Source of the DNA: Candidatus Nanopelagicales bacterium
GTDB taxonomy: Bacteria > Actinomycetota > Actinomycetes > S36-B12 > GCA-2699445
Assembly (NCBI GenBank): GCA_037045355.1
Contig: JBAOHO010000010.1
Span: forward strand, 114,861-178,860
Direction of reading: 5' to 3'
Length of the DNA: 64,000 bases
Shown in pieces: positions 16,980-25,188 of this stretch. Below the pieces are notes generated by a model. That model did not search any database. It was not told the origin of the DNA and was given only the letters and a program-made list of their open reading frames with translations. A program made the translations under genes and the position numbers. Numbering within the stretch: the first letter of the stretch is position 1; each line of letters opens with the position of its first letter.

Positions 16980-18014
16980 GTGTTCGCCAAGAGCCCCAGT
17001 CCCACCCCCAGCCCGAGTCTCAGCCCCAGTCCCAGTCCGACTCCAAGCCCCAGCCCGTCCGCGATCATCACGGCCGAGGATCCTCTGACTTGGGTGTTCA
17101 GCGACGCCCCGATCCGCCTGTTCGCGATCGTGGTGACGGCCGCGATCATCAACTGGGTACTGGCCTGGCTCATCAAGCGCGTCGTCCGTCGCTCGATCAA
17201 CTCCCCGGGGCTGCTCAAGCGCGCCGGCGCCCAGGCGCAGGCCCAACAGGAGCGCCGTGAACAGCGGGCCAAGGCGATCGGACAACTCACCACAAGCATC
17301 GTCACGCTGATCGTGTGGGGCACTGCGGTCCTGATGATCCTGCCGCTGCTGGGCGTCAACATCACACCGCTGCTGGCCAGCGCCAGCGTGATCGGGGTGG
17401 CGCTGGGATTCGGCGCGCAGACACTCATCAAGGACTACCTCTCCGGCATCTTCTTGATCCTCGAGGACCAGTTCGGGGTCGGAGACTTCGTCGACCTCGG
17501 CGAAGCCGTGGGCACTGTCGACGAGGTCACCTTGCGCGTGACTCGGCTACGGGACACCAGCGGTGTGGTCTGGTACGTGCGCAACGGTGAGATCCTGCGC
17601 GTCGCCAACCGGTCCCAGGGCTGGACGATGGCGATCATCGACATCCCCGTGGCCTACGACCAGGACCTCGACGACGTTCAGACCGTCGTGGAGCAGACCG
17701 CCGATGCCATGGTGGCCGATCCCGACAGTCTGGTGTCGGAGTTCAGCCGCCCGACGTACGCCGGAGTCGAGTCTGTGTCGGGTGAGGCGGTGTTCGTCCG
17801 GGTGCTCGCGAAGTCGGACCCCGGAGATCAGATCCCACTGCAGCGTGAGATCCGGCAGCGACTCAAGGCGTCCTTTGACGAGGCCGAGATCCGGGTTCCG
17901 GTGCTGTACCGGATGCCTGGGGCACCGGGAGCACCGGGAGCGCCGGGAGCGCCTGGAGCCCCCGGGGGACCGGGTGCGGGTGCGGGCGCCGGTTCGGGAT
18001 CGACCAAGCAGTAA
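16980..18014 (+). CDS. MscS-family mechanosensitive ion channel with low-complexity ends
   Basis: A 344-aa small-conductance mechanosensitive channel. Three hydrophobic helices are followed by the pore helix and beta domain (GVALGFGAQTLIKDYLSG, then FLILEDQFGVGDFVDLG), the core MscS signature. Two features are unusual: the N-terminus is a Ser-Pro repeat (SPSPTPSPS type, about residues 5-28) that should face outside, and the C-terminus ends in a Gly-Ala-Pro repeat resembling collagen. The GTG start follows the peptidase stop by 3 nt, so it is likely co-transcribed. Confidence 0.92.
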   Translation: MFAKSPSPTPSPSLSPSPSPTPSPSPSAIITAEDPLTWVFSDAPIRLFAIVVTAAIINWVLAWLIKRVVRRSINSPGLLKRAGAQAQAQQERREQRAKAIGQLTTSIVTLIVWGTAVLMILPLLGVNITPLLASASVIGVALGFGAQTLIKDYLSGIFLILEDQFGVGDFVDLGEAVGTVDEVTLRVTRLRDTSGVVWYVRNGEILRVANRSQGWTMAIIDIPVAYDQDLDDVQTVVEQTADAMVADPDSLVSEFSRPTYAGVESVSGEAVFVRVLAKSDPGDQIPLQREIRQRLKASFDEAEIRVPVLYRMPGAPGAPGAPGAPGAPGGPGAGAGAGSGSTKQ

Positions 18015-18185
18015 CTGCCACTTGAACACTCCCTCCTCGGCGACTCAGGGTCCCCCACGGTCACCGACACGCTGGGCAAGGAACCGGCCCCACCGTTGGA
18101 GCACCAGCCGGGCGAGGCGCCCTGGGCTGACGCGGAGCCCCACATCCGATGTGCGTGACGCAACAGCCGCGCGCACAATGACGCT

Positions 18186-19724
18186 GTGGATCGCACGGAT
18201 TCCCCCCTGTACCTCGTCACCGGCGCATCCGGCTACATCGGCGGGCGGCTGATTCCCCTGCTGGTGGCCACCGGTGCCCGCGTGCGCATCCTGGCGCGCC
18301 ATCCCGACGGACTGCGCCAGCGCGAATGGTTCGGCGATGTCGAGGTGGTCGCCGGTGACGCCATGGATCCGCAGGACATGGATCGGGCCATGACGGGTGT
18401 CGATGTTGCCTACTACCTGATGCATTCGCTGAGCAACCACGCCGACTTCGAGTTGATGGAGCGCGATATGGCGCTCACGTTCGCCCGAGCGGCCCGCGAC
18501 AACGATGTGCATCGCATCGTCTATCTGGGCGGGATGATCCCAGCAGGTGACACCAAGTTGTCCCCACATCTGCGCAGCCGCGCGCAGGTGGGGGAAATCC
18601 TGAGAACGAGCGGCGTTCCCACGATCGAGTTCCGCGCGGCGGTGATCATCGGATCCGGATCGGCGAGTTTCGAGATGCTGCGCTACCTGACCGAGCGATT
18701 GCCCGCGATGATCACCCCGCGCTGGGTCCGCACCCGCACGCAGCCGATCGCGGTGCGCGATGTCCTGCACTATCTGGTCGCGGCGGCGACGGTCCCCGGC
18801 ACGGTCAACCGGGACTTCGACATCGGTGGTCCCGACGTCATGACCTACCAGTCGATGATGCAGGAGTTCGCCGCAGTCGCTGGACTGCGCTCCCGGATCA
18901 TCCTGCCGATCAACCTGTTGAGTCCTGGCCTGTCCAGCCACTGGGTCGGCCTCGTGACCCCGGTCCCCCGCGGCATCGCTCGACCGCTCGTCGAGTCACT
19001 GAAGGTACCGGTCGTGTGTCGGGACCACTCGGTCGCCGAGATCATCCCTGATCCACCCCAAGGCTTGCTCCCTTACCGCACGGCTGTCGGCTTGGCGTTG
19101 GCCCGGGTGCGCGAGGCCAACGTGACAACCCGGTGGTCCAGCGCTTCAGTCGCAGGCGCACCGGCTGAGCCGCTGCCCACCGACCCCGACTGGGCGGGTG
19201 GTTCGCTGTACACCGACGTTCGGGAAGTCTGTGTGGCAGCCGATCAGGTGGACACTTTCGCCGTGGTGGACGGCATCGGCGGGGAGCGTGGCTGGTTCGC
19301 GGCGAACTGGATGTGGGAGATCCGGGGAGCGATGGATCGGGTCGTGGGCGGTGTCGGGCTACGTCGCGGGCGGCGCGACCCCGATCACACGCAGGTGGGC
19401 GACGCCTTGGACTTCTGGCGCGTCGAAGAGCGGATCGAACCCGAATTGCTTCGACTTCGGGCAGAGATGAAACTGCCCGGCTTGGCGTGGCTCGAATGGC
19501 ATGTCGAACCACAAGCGGATGGCACCCACCTGACGCAGAAAGCCACATTCCACCCGCGGGGACTGGCGGGACACGCCTACTGGTGGTCCGTGGCTCCGTT
19601 CCACGCGTTCGTCTTCAAGCCGATGGTGCGCCGCATCGCGCGGGCAGCCGAACTACGCACCGCTCGTCGACCTCGCACAACACCCGACGATGCATCGCCT
19701 CTCGAGGTGGCGGCCGCATCCTGA
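18186..19724 (+). CDS. SDR NAD(P)-binding protein fused to a DUF2867 domain
   Basis: A 512-aa protein. Residues 1 to about 300 form an atypical extended SDR with the nucleotide motif VTGASGYIGGRL, DVAYYLMHS and VYLGGMIP, close to YbjT-like NAD(P)H-binding proteins. The C-terminal part (WMWEIRGAMDRVVGGVGLRRGRR split by loops, then KATFHPRGLAGHAYWWSVAPFH) matches the DUF2867 domain often fused to them. No membrane helix is obvious, and the reaction is unknown. The start is GTG 18186 after a 171-nt gap. Confidence 0.85.
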   Translation: MDRTDSPLYLVTGASGYIGGRLIPLLVATGARVRILARHPDGLRQREWFGDVEVVAGDAMDPQDMDRAMTGVDVAYYLMHSLSNHADFELMERDMALTFARAARDNDVHRIVYLGGMIPAGDTKLSPHLRSRAQVGEILRTSGVPTIEFRAAVIIGSGSASFEMLRYLTERLPAMITPRWVRTRTQPIAVRDVLHYLVAAATVPGTVNRDFDIGGPDVMTYQSMMQEFAAVAGLRSRIILPINLLSPGLSSHWVGLVTPVPRGIARPLVESLKVPVVCRDHSVAEIIPDPPQGLLPYRTAVGLALARVREANVTTRWSSASVAGAPAEPLPTDPDWAGGSLYTDVREVCVAADQVDTFAVVDGIGGERGWFAANWMWEIRGAMDRVVGGVGLRRGRRDPDHTQVGDALDFWRVEERIEPELLRLRAEMKLPGLAWLEWHVEPQADGTHLTQKATFHPRGLAGHAYWWSVAPFHAFVFKPMVRRIARAAELRTARRPRTTPDDASPLEVAAAS

Positions 19725-19761
19725 CGATCACAGGCTCGACGTCTGCCGAGGAGTTTCTCTG

Positions 19762-21144
19762 CTACGAGGCCACCACCACATCGACCTCCGAGCGAACGGA
19801 CTCGGCCAACGCCCCTTCAGCTTGTGCGACGAGATCGTCAACGCCTTCACCGGGATGCCAGATGGCGACCCCGATGCGCACGTGCAGGGTGTCACCGTCG
19901 GGCAAGCCGACCAGAACCCGTTGAGCCCGATCCGCCAACTGGCGGGCGGCATCCTCTTCGACCGGTCCAGATTGCACCAGTGCGAGCCGGTCCCCCTCCA
20001 TCCGCACAACCTGGTCCGTGTCCCGGGTGAGCGTTCCTAGCCGATGGCCGCCCTGAACGATGATCGCGTTGGCCACGGCCTGACCGTGAGCGGTCGCAAC
20101 AGTCTCGATCCCGCCAAGGGAGATCAGGTGCAGCGCCAGCGCGCCCTGGCGTCGGTTCTGCCCATCGCCAACGTGCGTCTTCAGATGGCCGAGCAACCAC
20201 GTTAGGTTGGGCAGTCCCGTGAGGTCGTCGTGAGTGGCGCGGTACTCGGCGTCCCGCTCGGCCTCCTGCGCGGTGATGTTCATCAGGGTGCCGCGCAGGA
20301 CCCGCCCATGCCCTTCCAAACGGTCCCCCCACACGGCATCCAACCGCAGCACCTGAAGGCCCGCGGAATATCCGACGAGACGCAACTTGAACTGGCCCTG
20401 GGGCGGGCCTGCCAACATCTCGTCGAGCGCTGCCCGCGACCCGTGATCGAGAATGTGCCGCAACCCGGCCCAACTCCTTGACGGATCCGCGAGGAACGGC
20501 GCGACCGAACCAGCGGAGTCGTCCCAGGACAACGAGCCGGTCACAGGGTCCCAGTCCCACAGGACCAGGTCGACCGCCGACCGTGGTTCCTGCGCTTCCC
20601 TCAGTCGTTCCGGCCGATTTTGGGCTTCGCGATAGGACCGCAGTCGCAGCGAAGTCTCCCAGGCCTGGTCCGCGATGATCTGGCACGTTTCCACGTCGTC
20701 CTGGTCGTACGGTTCCTTCTTGTTCGCCACCCCCATCAGCAGGCAGATACCACCGGCTGCCAGCACGGGCACTCCGAGTTGGCGCCTCAGAGGGGAATGC
20801 CCCTCGGGAAGGCTGCGGGATTCGGGTGCGTCAGCGGGGTCGTTGTCGATGTAGGGGCGCCGGGTGCGGGCACTCTCCGCCCACCGGCCTCCCTCAGAAA
20901 TGGGATGGTGTTGGGCCGGCGCAGCCGTGCAGTGATCGCGCAGGCCGCTCGACCACGCGCACAGGTCGATGCTGTCCTGGTCGGGATTGACGAAGTGCCC
21001 ATATCCGATGGTGCTGCCGGTCAACTCAACGGCCAGGTCCACCGCCTGGCGCAGCATGTCGGACTCCGGTGTCGATGAGGGCAACTGCAACAACTGGTTG
21101 CACGCTTGCAGTCGCCGTTGACGCAAAGCCGCATCCGCCGTCAT
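19762..21144 (-). CDS. GAF / GGDEF-domain protein with degenerate GGDEF site
   Basis: A 460-aa signalling protein. An N-terminal GAF-like domain (about 20-170, containing STIGYGHFVNPDQDSI) is followed by a PAS-like region (about 190-300, VDLVLWDWDPVTGSLSW) and a GGDEF domain opening with ATHDDLTGLPN. The active-site motif is MEGDRL (residues 382-387) instead of GGDEF-like sequence, so Gly-1, Glu-4 and Phe-5 are changed. Diguanylate cyclase activity is unlikely; it may bind GTP or act as a sensor. There are no membrane helices. ATG 21144 is preferred; the frame is open 14 more codons. Confidence 0.82.
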   Translation of the reverse strand: MTADAALRQRRLQACNQLLQLPSSTPESDMLRQAVDLAVELTGSTIGYGHFVNPDQDSIDLCAWSSGLRDHCTAAPAQHHPISEGGRWAESARTRRPYIDNDPADAPESRSLPEGHSPLRRQLGVPVLAAGGICLLMGVANKKEPYDQDDVETCQIIADQAWETSLRLRSYREAQNRPERLREAQEPRSAVDLVLWDWDPVTGSLSWDDSAGSVAPFLADPSRSWAGLRHILDHGSRAALDEMLAGPPQGQFKLRLVGYSAGLQVLRLDAVWGDRLEGHGRVLRGTLMNITAQEAERDAEYRATHDDLTGLPNLTWLLGHLKTHVGDGQNRRQGALALHLISLGGIETVATAHGQAVANAIIVQGGHRLGTLTRDTDQVVRMEGDRLALVQSGPVEEDAARQLADRAQRVLVGLPDGDTLHVRIGVAIWHPGEGVDDLVAQAEGALAESVRSEVDVVVAS

Positions 21145-21212
21145 CGATCTCCGCCCCTCGGTCTGACGCAGGCGCGCTACCCGCACCCGGCCACACCTGA
21201 CAGAATGCCCCA

Positions 21213-21608
21213 GTGCCCGATGTGACGCGATACGACCGACTGGGTGGCGAGCAGTTTTTCACCGCGCTCGTGGCCGGCTTCTATTCGCGCGTTGCGGGCG
21301 ACGACCTCCTGCGGCCCATGTACCCCGAGCCAGACCTCGGCCCCGCGGAACGCCGACTACGCCTGTTCTTGATGCAGTACTGGGGTGGCCCCACAACCTA
21401 CGGCGAAGAACGCGGCCATCCACGACTGCGAATGCGCCACGCACCGTTTCCCGTCGACCTGGCAGCGCGCGACCGGTGGCTCGCGCTGATGCACGAATCA
21501 CTGCAGGACAACGGTGGCGACCTCGATCCCGAGGTCCGCGACGAACTGTGGCGCTATCTGGAATCCGCCGCCGACGCGATGATGAACGTCAACCCCGCGC
21601 TGGAGTGA
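21213..21608 (+). CDS. glbO: Truncated haemoglobin, group II (GlbO type)
   Basis: A 131-aa haem protein binding oxygen or NO. The proximal His76 lies in HPRLRMRHAPFPV and Trp89 (position G8, diagnostic of group II) in ARDRWLALM. Tyr24, in FYSRV, fits the B10 site. The GTG start at 21213 gives MPDVTRYDRLGGEQFF, close to mycobacterial GlbO. It is divergent from the GGDEF gene and converges on the thioesterase gene. Length is normal for the family. Confidence 0.95.
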   Translation: MPDVTRYDRLGGEQFFTALVAGFYSRVAGDDLLRPMYPEPDLGPAERRLRLFLMQYWGGPTTYGEERGHPRLRMRHAPFPVDLAARDRWLALMHESLQDNGGDLDPEVRDELWRYLESAADAMMNVNPALE

Positions 21609-21629
21609 TCGCCGTCAGCTCGGTGCGAC

Positions 21630-22028
21630 TCAGATCAGGTACCGCGCCAACGCGTCCCGAGCAGCCTGAGGCAGCGGCATCGATCCGGAACCGTCGCGCA
21701 CAATGCACACAACGACCGTCTGGGCTCGCACAGCAACCTCGCCCGACGCGTCGCGGATCTCGCACCCGAACGTGAACGACGCCGTACCGATCCGATCCAC
21801 CCAGACGTCCATCGCCACGGGTTCGATGGCGTAGTACAGCGGTCGCAAGTAGTCGATCTCGTGGCGACCCACCACCAGACCGAAATCGGGGCGTAATGCC
21901 TGCCGCGCTTCGGCCAGGAGGCGCACCCTTCCCTCTTCGAGCAGAGTCAAGGTGGCGGCGTTGTTGACGTGACCGAGTGCATCCATGTCCCCCCAGCGCA
22001 ACGCGACCTCGGTGTGGAAGACCGCCAT
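21630..22028 (-). CDS. Acyl-CoA thioesterase, 4HBT hotdog family
   Basis: A 132-aa single hotdog domain. The active-site stretch VALRWGDMDALGHVNNAATL, with Asp and HVNN, is diagnostic of YbgC/4-hydroxybenzoyl-CoA-like thioesterases, followed by HEIDYLRPLYYAIEPVAMDV. The start MAVFHTEV at 22028 lies 5 nt after the ettA stop, so it is very likely translated from the ettA transcript; this ettA-thioesterase pairing recurs in Actinobacteria. The acyl substrate cannot be told. Confidence 0.92.
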   Translation of the reverse strand: MAVFHTEVALRWGDMDALGHVNNAATLTLLEEGRVRLLAEARQALRPDFGLVVGRHEIDYLRPLYYAIEPVAMDVWVDRIGTASFTFGCEIRDASGEVAVRAQTVVVCIVRDGSGSMPLPQAARDALARYLI

Positions 22029-22033
22029 GGTCG

Positions 22034-23731
22034 TCAGTCGCGGGTGAGTTTGCGGTACGTGGCCCGGTGCGGTCGGGCAGCTTCGGGGCCGAGTCGCTCC
22101 ACCTTGTTCCTCTCGTACGAGTCGAAGTTGCCCTCGAACCAGAACCACTGCGAGTCGCCCTCGTAGGCCAGGATGTGAGTCGCTACACGATCGAGGAACC
22201 AGCGGTCGTGGGAGGTGATCACCGCACAGCCCGGGAAGTCGAGAAGTGCGTTCTCCAGGCTGCTCAGGGTCTCGACATCGAGGTCGTTCGTCGGTTCGTC
22301 GAGCAGCAGTACGTTGCCGCCCTGCTTCAACGTCAGCGCCAGATTGAGCCGGTTGCGCTCGCCACCGGACAACACCTTGGCCGGCTTCTGCTGGTCGGGC
22401 CCTTTGAAGCCGAACGCACCCACGTAGGCCCGCGACGGCATCTCGACGTTGCCGACCTTGATCCAGTCGAGCCCGTCCGACACGACCTCCCACACGTTCT
22501 TGGTGGGGTCCAGTCCGGCGCGGGATTGGTCGACGTAGGACAGCTTGACGGTGTCGCCCACCCGAAGATCTCCGGATGTCGGCAGTTCTGCCTTGTCGTC
22601 CGATCCACCCTGTGAGGCGGCGACGATCATACGGAACAGTGTCGTCTTGCCGACGCCGTTGGGACCGATGACACCGACGAGCCCGTTGCGTGGCAGCGAG
22701 AACGACAGGTCGTCGATCAGGACGCGGTCGTCAAACGCCTTGGTGAGGTGATCAGCTTCGACGACGAGGTTGCCCAGGCGTGGTCCGGGCGGAATCTGGA
22801 TCTCTTCGAAGTCGAGTTTGCGGGTCTTCTCGGCTTCGGTGGCCATCTCCTCGTAGCGCTGCAGGCGGGACCGGGACTTGGTCTGCCGGGCTTTGGCGTT
22901 CGACCTCACCCATTCGAGTTCATCGGTCAGACGCTTCTGCATCTTCACGTCTTTCTGGCCCTCGACTTTCAGCCGCGCGGCCTTCTTCTCGAGGTAGGTC
23001 GAGTAGTTGCCCTCATAGGGGTAGGCACGGCCGCGGTCCAACTCGAGGATCCACTGGGCCACGTTGTCCAGGAAGTAGCGGTCGTGGGTGATGCCGACGA
23101 CAGTGCCCGGGTATTTCTCCAAGTGCTGCTCGAGCCATTGCACACTTTCGGCATCGAGGTGGTTCGTCGGCTCGTCGAGCAGGAGCAGGTCGGGCTGTTC
23201 CAGTAGGAGCCGACACAGTGCGACCCGGCGGCGCTCGCCACCGGACAACACCGTGACGTCGGCGTCCGGCGCTGGGCATCGCAGGGCATCCATCGCCTGC
23301 TCCAACTGCGAGTCCAGGTCCCAGGCATCTTTGTGGTCGATCTGTTCCTGCAGCGTGCCCATCTCGGCCATCAACTTGTCGAAGTCCGCGTCGGGGTCGG
23401 CCATCTGGGCCGAGATCTCGTTGTAGCGGTCGATGAGAGCCTTGGTGGCGGCGACCCCGACCTCGATGTTCTCCAAGACGGTCTTGTCCGGGTCGAGTTC
23501 GGGTTCCTGTTCGAGGATGCCGACCGTGGCTCCCGGACTCAGCCGCGCCTCGCCGTTGGAGGGCTGGTCCAGACCGGCCATGAGTTTCAACAGACTTGAC
23601 TTTCCGGCGCCGTTCGGGCCGACGACACCGATCTTGGCACCGGGCAGGAACGACAGGGTCACGTCGTCCAGGACGACCTTGTCACCGTGTGCTTTGCGCG
23701 CCTTCTGAAGGGTGTAGATGAATTCCGCCAT
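22034..23731 (-). CDS. ettA: EttA, energy-dependent translational throttle ABC-F ATPase
   Basis: A 565-aa soluble ABC-F protein with two nucleotide-binding domains and no membrane span. It binds the ribosomal E site and gates elongation by ADP/ATP ratio. Walker A 1 is GPNGAGKSS (38-46) and the second is GPNGVGKTT. Both signatures LSGGE(R) are present and Walker B is LLLLDEPTNHLDAESV / LLLDEPTNDLDVET. The linker between the domains is Lys/Arg-rich as in EttA. The start is ATG 23731; the frame runs further upstream into sequence that is not coding. Confidence 0.96.
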   Translation of the reverse strand: MAEFIYTLQKARKAHGDKVVLDDVTLSFLPGAKIGVVGPNGAGKSSLLKLMAGLDQPSNGEARLSPGATVGILEQEPELDPDKTVLENIEVGVAATKALIDRYNEISAQMADPDADFDKLMAEMGTLQEQIDHKDAWDLDSQLEQAMDALRCPAPDADVTVLSGGERRRVALCRLLLEQPDLLLLDEPTNHLDAESVQWLEQHLEKYPGTVVGITHDRYFLDNVAQWILELDRGRAYPYEGNYSTYLEKKAARLKVEGQKDVKMQKRLTDELEWVRSNAKARQTKSRSRLQRYEEMATEAEKTRKLDFEEIQIPPGPRLGNLVVEADHLTKAFDDRVLIDDLSFSLPRNGLVGVIGPNGVGKTTLFRMIVAASQGGSDDKAELPTSGDLRVGDTVKLSYVDQSRAGLDPTKNVWEVVSDGLDWIKVGNVEMPSRAYVGAFGFKGPDQQKPAKVLSGGERNRLNLALTLKQGGNVLLLDEPTNDLDVETLSSLENALLDFPGCAVITSHDRWFLDRVATHILAYEGDSQWFWFEGNFDSYERNKVERLGPEAARPHRATYRKLTRD

Positions 23732-23889
23732 TGGGCCAGGGTACGGGGAGCAGCTCAGCGCGCCCGAACGGGTTGGTCGACTCGCACTGGCTGCGCGGGG
23801 CAACTCGGTTCGCGCGCCTGCACGGCTGCGATTCCCGTGCCAGGTGCTGGTCTGCGAGTCCCCGCATTCAGTCCGAGGTGACGGGTCGT

Positions 23890-24030
23890 CCGACCCCATA
23901 GACTGGCCTGGCTTCCGCACCCGAAGTCGGTGAGATCCCGACGCTGACCCGCAACCGTGACAGCCGGACCGGACGGTGGCGACTGAAGTGCCCGTCGTGG
24001 TCTGCGGGTGCGGTGGGCTGTGCGCCCGTC
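23890..24030 (+). promoter_or_regulatory. Cobalamin riboswitch
   Basis: The conserved core GTCGGTGAGATCCCGACGC followed by TGACCCGCAACCGTGA (23926-23959) matches the adenosylcobalamin riboswitch pattern GGTG..A.TCC..C.G.CCCGC.AC.GT.A. A GCGACTGAAGTGCCCGTCG segment follows at about 23980-24000, where the B12-box helix is expected. The element ends shortly before the GTG at 24061. The whole 329-nt gap 23732-24060 contains this element and presumably the promoters for ettA and the ECF operon. Edges are approximate. Confidence 0.82.
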
Positions 24031-24060
24031 GCCCCGGGGCCGCCTGCTCGAGAGGTTCCG

Positions 24061-25188
24061 GTGTCCGCCACCTTCGCCCCCCGACTGCTGCATCCCGGTG
24101 CGTGGTGGCTGTGGGCGCTGGGGCTCGCGACTGCCGCGGCACGCACCACCAATCCCCTCTTGTTGCTGTTGATCGCTGCCGTCGCCGGGCTGGTTGTCAG
24201 TGAGCGCAGGGTCCCGGGGCCATGGTCGCGGTCATACACCGCGTTCTTGAAGTTCGGGCTGCTGGTTATCGTCATTCGGGTGGTCTTCGAGATGGTCTTC
24301 GGTGCCACGGATGTCGGGCGCCCACTGGTCGTTCTGCCGCAGATTGCTTTGCCGAGTTGGATGGCGGGGGTCCAACTGGGAGGGGTCGTCACCTGGGACG
24401 GATTCCTGTTGGCGGTCTTCGAGGGCATGCGGCTTGCGGCCATCTTGATGTGTGTCGGAGCGGCGAACTCCTTGGTGAATCCGAGTCGACTGCTGCGTAT
24501 CGTTCCGGCCGCACTCTATGAGGCTGGTGTCGCGGTCGTGGTGTGCATGACGGTGGCCCCCACGCTCGTCACGGATGCCGCCCGAATCCGGCGGGCGCGA
24601 CGGTTGCGCGGGCGACCTAGTCGCGGCTTGCGGGTGTGGGGGCAGATGGCTCTTCCGCTGTTCTCGGGTGCGCTGGAACGTTCCGTGTCGCTGGCCGCTT
24701 CTATGGATGCCCGCGGCTACGGGCGCACCGGAAACGTCCCGGCGAAGTCTCGTCACCTGACCTCGGCACTGGTGGTGGGTGGGCTGCTCGGAGTGCTGAT
24801 CGGGCTGTACGGCCTGCTGCAGGGCGGAACACCCGGAGTCGCCGGCACGGGCCTGCTCGGTTGGCCGATGCTGATCGTCGGCGCCGCACTGGCGGCCGGA
24901 GCGTCGCTCTTGGCGGGCGGTCGCATCGCCCGCACGCGCTACCGCCCGGACCCGTGGCGCGCCCCGGAGTGGCTCGTGACGGTCAGTGGACTTGTGCCCG
25001 CCGTGGTGTTCGTCGGTTTCGGGTCGACAGCGGAACTGTTGGGTCCGGCATCACCGCCGGGCTGGCCCGCCCTGCCGGTACTGCCCGCGCTGGCGGTCCT
25101 GGTCGCGGCCTTGCCTGTAGTCGTGGCACCACCATTGCCGCGGCCGGCGCAGCAGACGCCGTCACGGGTGCGGGAGGTGCCCGCGTGA
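24061..25188 (+). CDS. ECF transporter T component (EcfT, CbiQ-like)
   Basis: A 375-aa integral membrane coupling subunit. Helices near residues 15-50 and 65-85 precede a cytoplasmic stretch with ARRLRGRPSRGLR and MDARGYGRTG, the two Ala-Arg-Gly coupling motifs that grip the ATPases. Further helices lie at about 235-345. GTG 24061 is chosen because GAGAGG lies 5-10 nt upstream and the upstream frame is riboswitch sequence. It overlaps the ATPase gene by 4 nt (GTGA). The cobalamin riboswitch points to cobalamin or a precursor as cargo. Confidence 0.9.
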   Translation: MSATFAPRLLHPGAWWLWALGLATAAARTTNPLLLLLIAAVAGLVVSERRVPGPWSRSYTAFLKFGLLVIVIRVVFEMVFGATDVGRPLVVLPQIALPSWMAGVQLGGVVTWDGFLLAVFEGMRLAAILMCVGAANSLVNPSRLLRIVPAALYEAGVAVVVCMTVAPTLVTDAARIRRARRLRGRPSRGLRVWGQMALPLFSGALERSVSLAASMDARGYGRTGNVPAKSRHLTSALVVGGLLGVLIGLYGLLQGGTPGVAGTGLLGWPMLIVGAALAAGASLLAGGRIARTRYRPDPWRAPEWLVTVSGLVPAVVFVGFGSTAELLGPASPPGWPALPVLPALAVLVAALPVVVAPPLPRPAQQTPSRVREVPA

